DNA from: Diphasiastrum complanatum | Lineage: Eukaryota; Streptophyta; Lycopodiopsida; Lycopodiales; Lycopodiaceae | DNA length: 60,000 bases | Assembly: GCA_029204225.1 (NCBI GenBank) | Contig: CM055103.1 | Span: 47,010,703-47,070,702 of the forward strand | Direction of reading: 5' to 3' | Shown: piece after piece, positions 57,283 through 60,000 of the stretch | Position numbering within the stretch: the stretch's first letter is position 1 | Layout: each line of letters opens with the position of its first letter | Notes under the pieces: model-generated | What the model was told of the DNA's origin: nothing | Database searches by the model: none | The model's input: the letters and a program-made list of their open reading frames with translations, nothing else | Made by a program: the position numbers and the translations under genes

Positions 57283-57552
57283 TTCACTACAGTTAGGTAT
57301 GGTTTATTGTCAATGAGGGATTTCCAATGTTTTTACCAGGTATTAGAGAAAATTCGTGCCATTCGCATCCTTATGTAAAAACTCCATATCTTACGCATAT
57401 TCATGCTATCTGAGAACGTTATATTGGAAACCCTTCGATTTGGTTTGGGTATGAATTATTCAAAAATGGTGTGAAAGAGTTGTTAGATTGGTTTGTAAAT
57501 ATGATTCAAAGGCATATCTTTATACTCATATATATGTCATTATATATGAAGC

Positions 57553-57639
57553 ACCCAACGGGGTTGGCTCAACTGGTTAGCTTGGCATCCAAAGTTTCTT
57601 TGGTCCCAGGTTCGAGCCTCCCCTTGGAAACCAAGAAGC
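57553..57639 (+). mobile_element. tRNA-like retroposon (SINE-type) with pol III boxes
   Basis: 87 bp with an A box TGGCTCAACTGG at 57565-57576 and a B box GGTTCGAGCC at 57609-57618. Their starts are 44 bases apart as in tRNA genes. A 14-bp direct repeat ATTATATATGAAGC flanks it at 57539-57552 and 57640-57653, the mark of reverse-transcribed insertion. It does not fold as an obvious functional tRNA, and no poly-A tail is seen. Confidence 0.68.
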
Positions 57640-57653
57640 ATTATATATGAAGC

Positions 57654-57715
57654 TCGCTTGACATCCAAAGTTTCTTTGGTCTCAGGTTCGAGCCTCCCCT
57701 TGGAAACCAAGAAGC
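57654..57715 (+). mobile_element. 5'-truncated tandem copy of the tRNA-like retroposon
   Basis: 62 bases matching the 3' part of the previous unit with two substitutions (B box at 57685-57694), followed by a third ATTATATATGAAGC at 57716-57729. The A box is missing. Confidence 0.68.
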
Positions 57716-58066
57716 ATTATATATGAAGCAAAATGTTGTGAATAGAGGTAGATATTTGAGTAAAACGGAAACAACCATCTCATGAGTGTTACGAGCATGT
57801 AATGAAACCATGTTCATGATGTGTGTGGTTTGTATATAACCTAGAAATCGTCAAAAGATGTCATACCTGGATGATCGTAGACGTGGTTTCTTTAGAGGAA
57901 GCCATGTTATTTCCATGAATAGTTTGTTTGAACACAACAAAAAAGAATAGTCTTTATCTCATAACTTCGTTTAAAAATCAAATAAATGCCTAAACAACTT
58001 CAAAAGAGTGTTCAAACCCACTTGTTATAATATGTTTCAACAAGTGACGTACCTTTATGGAGACTT

Positions 58067-59932
58067 AGTAATGCACGGTTCGAATTCGAATTTAAACGAA
58101 AGTGGTAGTAGGCCATGGTAACAAAAAATGCTACATTACCACAAGGCATAGATGATAATTTAGGATAAAACTCTCTATGAGATAAGCAAAGCATCTGAAA
58201 AGACATGGTGAGATACCATTTGAGTACTAAATTAAGTAGTAGATCATTGTCCACATAGCATTAGATCCATAAGCCTTGTTCTAAACAAACTTGCAAGCTT
58301 CCTACTGTTTCGGAAGTAAGTAAACTGGAATTTCTTCAACCTACTATCCATCGCTAGGATAGGAGGTATGTCAACCAAAAAACTTTCAAGAAGAAAAATT
58401 GTTTTTGAGCCTACTGTCCCATCGTTGGACAATGGCCACCTCTATTTGGTTTCAACTCCATATTATCTAGCATGTATGTAAGCTACAAATGAGCACCAAT
58501 CCTTTGGTTTGCATCGCTGCCTGGTAGGCAACAACCAATTCATCAAAATTTGTTGGTAAAGACATTTCGTGGTCCAACTCGCTGCCTATGAAGTAGAAAT
58601 CACCACTTCATAAAGTGAAGGAGATGAGGAATGGTCCATCACTGCCTATGAGGCAAAGGGATCCATTTTTTTGAAGCAAAAATGTGATGAACTATCCATC
58701 GTGGACAACGAGCCATCATAGCAATAATTCAGCATACATTTTGCTTAATGTGAGAAGCTATGAGCAAACATGTCATAAAGCATTAATCTGAGTGTGTAAA
58801 ACAACACAAGATGCTTGTATTGAAATGAACTAGAGAATACCTCTTACCATTTGGTAGCTTCCAGAGGATGTAAGTATCGCAGGGCACAATCTCAAGAGGA
58901 ACAAAATGGAGAATCCTTCTTCACAAAGTGTAGTGAAAAATGATAGTCGCAATTCCGTCATATATAGTGGTTTAACACGAGACTTCCTAGAAGGTACTAT
59001 CTTGCCTTGAGAGTGAAGCAACAAATCCTATTCCTTCAAAAGAGGGAAAAGTTTTTTTTGAAAAGATATATCATAAAAGAGGGAGAAATTCTGAAAAGAT
59101 ATATTGTAGGTTAAGGGTGATGTTTATTTTGGACCTTATAAACTTGAAGTGTCAAAAGCTAGTTGTTGTTCAGTGGTATGGTAGCATAGCAAGGTGTGAA
59201 TAAACAAAGAAGCATCCATGAGAGAGAGATACAAGACTGCACTAGGTTCCTCTTGATTAAGCAAGACTGAAGCTTTTTAAAGCCTTTATTCATAATCCAA
59301 CAAGGTAAAGTATAGTTGAAAAGTAGAATATAGTACTAAAAAGCAACATAAAGCATAACCACTTTCAAGTCGTTTAGTTGATCCGATAGTGTCTTCCCAA
59401 TCCGATAGTGTTTTTGGCAATAGGCCAAGCCGTTATATCACCGTATCAAGGTGAGTGCCATGCTAATCATTACGGTGAGTTGGTCCATATCAGTTCATTT
59501 TTAGTAATAATAGAGTATGAAAAGTTTGAACCATTTTTAATTTTCTTAGCCAAAAGTCTTGGTGTGGACACGTGTGCTAGTATTAGGGCAAATCCATGTC
59601 ATGCTAACCCAAGTGACCCATACAGAGCAAGATATGTCACGCACCATTGTCCATACTCCTGAACATATCCATGATTTTCAGTTGTATCCCACCAAACGTC
59701 TAATAGCACTTATTAGGGTGAGTTTAAGATTTACTATGCTTGATTGTATGATTGTCTCTACGCAAAGTCATGCAATATAGAAATCATAAATCAACCATGG
59801 TATACGGACACCACTTTGGATAGACATAATTAATAATGAGTGAGATTTTTCCAACGTTTCTACAAGGTATTAGGGCAGAGCCGTGCCGTTCTAACCCTTT
59901 CATAGAAACTACATATCTTACACATATTTGTG
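58067..59932. repeat. composite repeat body, copy 2
   Basis: Matches 41563-43382. It contains about 70 bases (59054-59125, a TGAAAAGATATAT direct repeat) missing in copy 1. The CGCTGCCT hairpin cluster lies at 58514-58710, TATTAGGG modules at 59581 and 59866, and the primer-site-like sequence at 59799. Unlike copy 1 it continues beyond 59932. Confidence 0.75.
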
Positions 59933-60000
59933 CCATCTAAGACCATTATATTGGAGTCCCCACTGTAAGGGTTTTTCTTGACAGAGGTTTTTTAAAGAAT
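59933..60000. other. end of window, continuation of the composite repeat
   Basis: Sequence resembles the stretch after 57409 (CATGCTATCTGAGAACGTTATATTGGA). The repeat therefore probably goes on past the window. Confidence 0.5.

Larger units (their letters stand above)
57186..58066. other. 880-bp segment present only in composite-repeat copy 2
   Basis: Lies between the LTR fragment and the repeat body; copy 1 joins these directly at 41562. It contains a primer-site-like TGGTATCAGAAC (57271-57282), a TATTAGAGAAAATTCGTGCC module at 57340 and the tRNA-like retroposon at 57553. No protein gene. Confidence 0.65.

Noticed and set aside
57553-57639. Functional tRNA gene
   Set aside because: A and B boxes are present, but I could not pair the acceptor and anticodon arms, and direct repeats flank it; a retroposon is the better reading.

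Overview
The window looks like nuclear DNA of a land plant with a large, retrotransposon-choked genome. The evidence is nested Ty3/gypsy and Ty1/copia fragments, initiator-Met-tRNA primer binding sites, long microsatellites, GT-AG introns, and almost no intact reading frames. I cannot fix the lineage. A reverse transcriptase of a non-LTR, possibly Penelope-like type and GC-rich self-complementary tracts would fit a non-flowering plant such as a fern, but this is weak. I found no confident single-copy host gene. Alternative-start ORFs are common here and mostly meaningless.

Layout. 1-0.7 kb: a complete-looking non-autonomous hAT-type element (11-bp terminal inverted repeats, 8-bp target duplication). 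2.6-4.1 kb: an LTR end with a primer binding site. 4.1-10.3 kb: a full-length but decayed gypsy element with both LTRs, primer site and polypurine tract. 10.7-14.9 kb: a chromodomain gypsy pol with a 3' LTR, in whose integrase gap lies a copia reverse-transcriptase island on the other strand. 14.9-16.8 kb: an inverted, truncated second copy of the 4.1-10.3 kb family. 16.8-18.1 kb: a copia 3' end with LTR, then a gypsy gag-protease remnant. 20.7-24.8 kb: a non-chromodomain gypsy pol (protease, RT, RNase H, integrase), followed by a 24-25 bp minisatellite and a long unidentified low-complexity reading frame up to 28.5 kb. 28.6-30.3 kb: copia integrase, protease and gag on the minus strand. 31.6-32.2 kb: a copia RNase H remnant. 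32.2-35 kb: microsatellites and short duplicated modules.

36.3-45 kb holds two oppositely oriented relics of an unusual RT element (RYIDD active site). Between them are a 1.2-kb repeat (second copy at 52.4-53.6 kb), a copia gag fragment, and a 2-kb composite repeat (second copy at 56.9-59.9 kb, a third partial copy at 55.3-56.0 kb).

The most gene-like part is 47.3-49.95 kb. A four-exon Ulp1/SENP-type (C48) cysteine-protease relic on the plus strand has splice phases that agree at every junction. It faces, tail to tail, a coding-quality minus-strand gene of unknown family. A coiled-coil reading frame follows at 50.3-50.9 kb. The pair could be a gene relic or the cargo of an undescribed DNA transposon. 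Near 57.6 kb is a tRNA-like retroposon with A and B boxes and a 14-bp target duplication, present in only one of the two 2-kb repeat copies.

Nearly every element is broken by frameshifts, stops, active-site substitutions or truncation, so the window reads as a layered record of insertions, not a set of cooperating genes.
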